Shown in pieces: positions 62,049 through 64,000 of a stretch of DNA of 64,000 bases (positions are counted from its first letter, which is position 1; each line of letters starts with the position of its first letter). The position numbers and the translations under genes were made by a program. The DNA lies in NCBI GenBank assembly GCA_011525365.1, contig WTGQ01000002.1, forward strand, positions 104,306-168,305, given 5' to 3'. This stretch comes from Acidobacteriota bacterium (GTDB lineage: Bacteria; Acidobacteriota; Thermoanaerobaculia; Multivoradales; Multivoraceae). The notes beneath the pieces were generated by a model. That model saw only the letters and a program-made list of their open reading frames with translations. It ran no database searches and was not told the origin of the DNA.

Positions 62049-63988
62049 GGCCGGATCGCCCGGGCGAGGAGCCGGAGGAGCCGCAGACGCCGCCGGGGGC
62101 CGGGGAATCGGTCCCGGAGGAGGAACTCGCGCCGGAAGACGACGCCGTCATCGGCCGCGTCTTCGCCCGCTCGCTGAAAGTGCTGGCGGCCCTGGCGGCC
62201 GCCGCGCTCATCGTCGTGGCGCTCCGCTACGTGTTCCGGTCCGGGCCGGAAGAGGCGGTCGAGATTCCGGTGGCCGCGCCGCGCGCCGTCGAGGCGACGC
62301 CTCAGGACGTGCCCGTGGTGCCGTTTACGGACATCACCGCGGAGGCCGGCATCGACTTCGTCCATGTCAACGGCGCCGCGGGCGAGGCCCTGCTGCCGGA
62401 GACGATGGGCGCCGGCGGGGCCTTCTTTGACTTCGACCGCGACGGCGACCAGGACCTCCTGCTCGTCAACTCGACGACCTGGGGTGCGGTTCTCTCGGAC
62501 GCAGAGGCTGGGCCGGCCGCCGGACCAACGATGTCGCTCTATGAGAATGATGGCGCCGGGACGTTCGCGGACCGCACGGCTGGCTCGGGCCTGGAGGTCA
62601 GCTTCTACGGCACGGGCGTCGCGGCCGGCGACGTCGACGGTGACGGCTGGACGGATATCTTCGTCTCGGCGGTCGGCCTGAACCGATTGTTCCGCAATGT
62701 GGAAGGCGCCCGTTTCGAGGACGTCACCGCGGCGGCCGGCGTCGCCGGCGCCGCTACCGAGTGGGGCAGCAGCAGCGCCTTCTTCGACGCCGACGGAGAC
62801 GGCGACCTCGACCTGCTGGTCGGGAACTACGTGCGCTGGTCAAGGGAGATCGACATCGAGGTCGGCTACCAGTTGACCGGCGTCGGGCGCGCCTACGGTC
62901 CGCCGCTCAACTACGGCGGTACGACGATGGACCTCTACCGGAACGATGGATCGGGCGTGTTCACCGACGTCTCCGAGGAGGCCGGCCTGCACATCCTGAA
63001 TCCGGCGACGGACACGCCGGTGGCGAAGACCCTCGGACTGGCGCCGGTGGACATCGAAGGCGACGGCGACATCGATGTCGTCGTCGCGAACGACACGGTG
63101 CGTAACTTCCTGCTGGTCAACGACGGCAGCGGTGCCTTCAGCGAGGAGGGAGAGTTCTACGGACTCGCCTACGGCCGGGACGGCGAGGCGACCGGAGCGA
63201 TGGGCGCCGACGCCGCCGACTTCCGCAACGACGGCGAGCTCGCGTTCGCCATCGCGAACTTCGCGAACGAGATGACCTCCCTCTACGTCTCCCAGGGCGA
63301 CCCCACGCTCTGGAGCGACGAGGCGATCACCGCCGGCATCGGCGCGCCGAGCCGCCGCGTGCTGAGCTTCGGGCTGTTCTTCTTCGACTACGACCTGGAC
63401 GGTCGCCTCGACCTGCTCCAGGTCAACGGCCACCTGGAGGACGACATCGAGGTCGTCGAGCCCAGCCAGCAGTACCGGCAGGCGCCGCAGTTGTTCTGGA
63501 ACGCGGGGCCCGCCGCGGCGTCGACCTTCGTGCCGGTCGAGCCCGCGCCGGGAGACGGCCTGACGGTGGAGCTCGTCGGCCGCGGATCGAGCTACGCCGA
63601 CATCGACGGCGACGGCGACCTCGATGTCCTGCTGCTGCAGACCGGCGACCGGCCGCTGTTGTTGCGCAACGACCAGGACACCGGCCACCGCTGGCTGCGC
63701 TTCCTGCTCCGCGGCGACGGCGAGCGCGTGAACCGGGACGCGGTCGGCGCCTGGGTCGAGGTCGAGCAGCGGACCTCGGCCGGACCGGTCGTCCAGCGGC
63801 GTCGCGTCATGCCGACCCGGAGCTACCAGAGCCAGGTCGAACCGGTGGTGACGATCGGCCTGGGCGATGTGGCGTCGGTTGACGAGTTGACACGGGTCGA
63901 GGTCTTGTGGCCCGACGGTTCCCGGCAGGCGGTGGAAGTGGCCGGTCTGGACAGGGTCGTGGAAGTGACGTACTGGTCCGCGAACTAG
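62045..63988 (+). CDS. CRTAC1-like FG-GAP/ASPIC-UnbV repeat protein, membrane anchored
   Basis: FTDITAEAGIDFVHVNGAAGEALLPETMGAGGAFFDFDRDGDQDLLLVN, repeated DxDGDGxxD motifs, C-terminal RRRVMPTRSYQSQVEPVVTIGLGDVASVDELTRVEVLWPDGS; TTG start likely. Confidence 0.9.
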   Translation: MRPDRPGEEPEEPQTPPGAGESVPEEELAPEDDAVIGRVFARSLKVLAALAAAALIVVALRYVFRSGPEEAVEIPVAAPRAVEATPQDVPVVPFTDITAEAGIDFVHVNGAAGEALLPETMGAGGAFFDFDRDGDQDLLLVNSTTWGAVLSDAEAGPAAGPTMSLYENDGAGTFADRTAGSGLEVSFYGTGVAAGDVDGDGWTDIFVSAVGLNRLFRNVEGARFEDVTAAAGVAGAATEWGSSSAFFDADGDGDLDLLVGNYVRWSREIDIEVGYQLTGVGRAYGPPLNYGGTTMDLYRNDGSGVFTDVSEEAGLHILNPATDTPVAKTLGLAPVDIEGDGDIDVVVANDTVRNFLLVNDGSGAFSEEGEFYGLAYGRDGEATGAMGADAADFRNDGELAFAIANFANEMTSLYVSQGDPTLWSDEAITAGIGAPSRRVLSFGLFFFDYDLDGRLDLLQVNGHLEDDIEVVEPSQQYRQAPQLFWNAGPAAASTFVPVEPAPGDGLTVELVGRGSSYADIDGDGDLDVLLLQTGDRPLLLRNDQDTGHRWLRFLLRGDGERVNRDAVGAWVEVEQRTSAGPVVQRRRVMPTRSYQSQVEPVVTIGLGDVASVDELTRVEVLWPDGSRQAVEVAGLDRVVEVTYWSAN

Positions 63989-64000
63989 CGGAGCCGGCCA

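Overview
A 64 kb GC-rich bacterial chromosomal window. Gene content (OAR-like TonB receptors, CadC/TolB-type regulators, CRTAC1 and multiheme cytochrome, Xaa-type amidohydrolases) looks Acidobacteriota-like, but I cannot prove taxonomy from here. From left to right it contains: an envelope/housekeeping cluster (amidase_3 - GerMN lipoprotein - murI - rph - mpl); a convergent glutamate formiminotransferase; PP2C and SUMF1-like genes; an F-type ATP synthase operon (b', b, delta, alpha, gamma, beta, epsilon) with no a or c subunit genes; tRNA-Ser(GCT); a TonB receptor/TPR/LytS-LytTR module; a small accessory patch with vapBC, an orphan Phd antitoxin and an RNxxxH HEPN protein; molybdenum hydroxylase and flavin hydroxylase genes; tRNA-Gln(CTG); a PQQ enzyme and HtrA; a thioredoxin-like gene interrupted by an in-frame TGA exactly at the redox-Cys position; pgi; a large peptide-utilisation locus (CadC/TolB regulator, OAR TonB receptor, S8, M28 and S9 peptidases, two amidohydrolases); GST, AAA_14/DUF4143 ATPase, TraB and sulfatase genes; and a PBP - membrane multiheme cytochrome/TPR - CRTAC1 operon. 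The strongest unusual signals are (1) the candidate selenoprotein with a SECIS-like hairpin, split by the ORF caller; (2) a dispersed intergenic element with a CTGGGTGCGC box followed by covarying hairpins (six copies, one inverted pair); (3) an uncalled 33-aa sORF with a perfect AGGAGG; and (4) the HEPN/TA patch. All homology calls are by eye from the translations; no searches were run.
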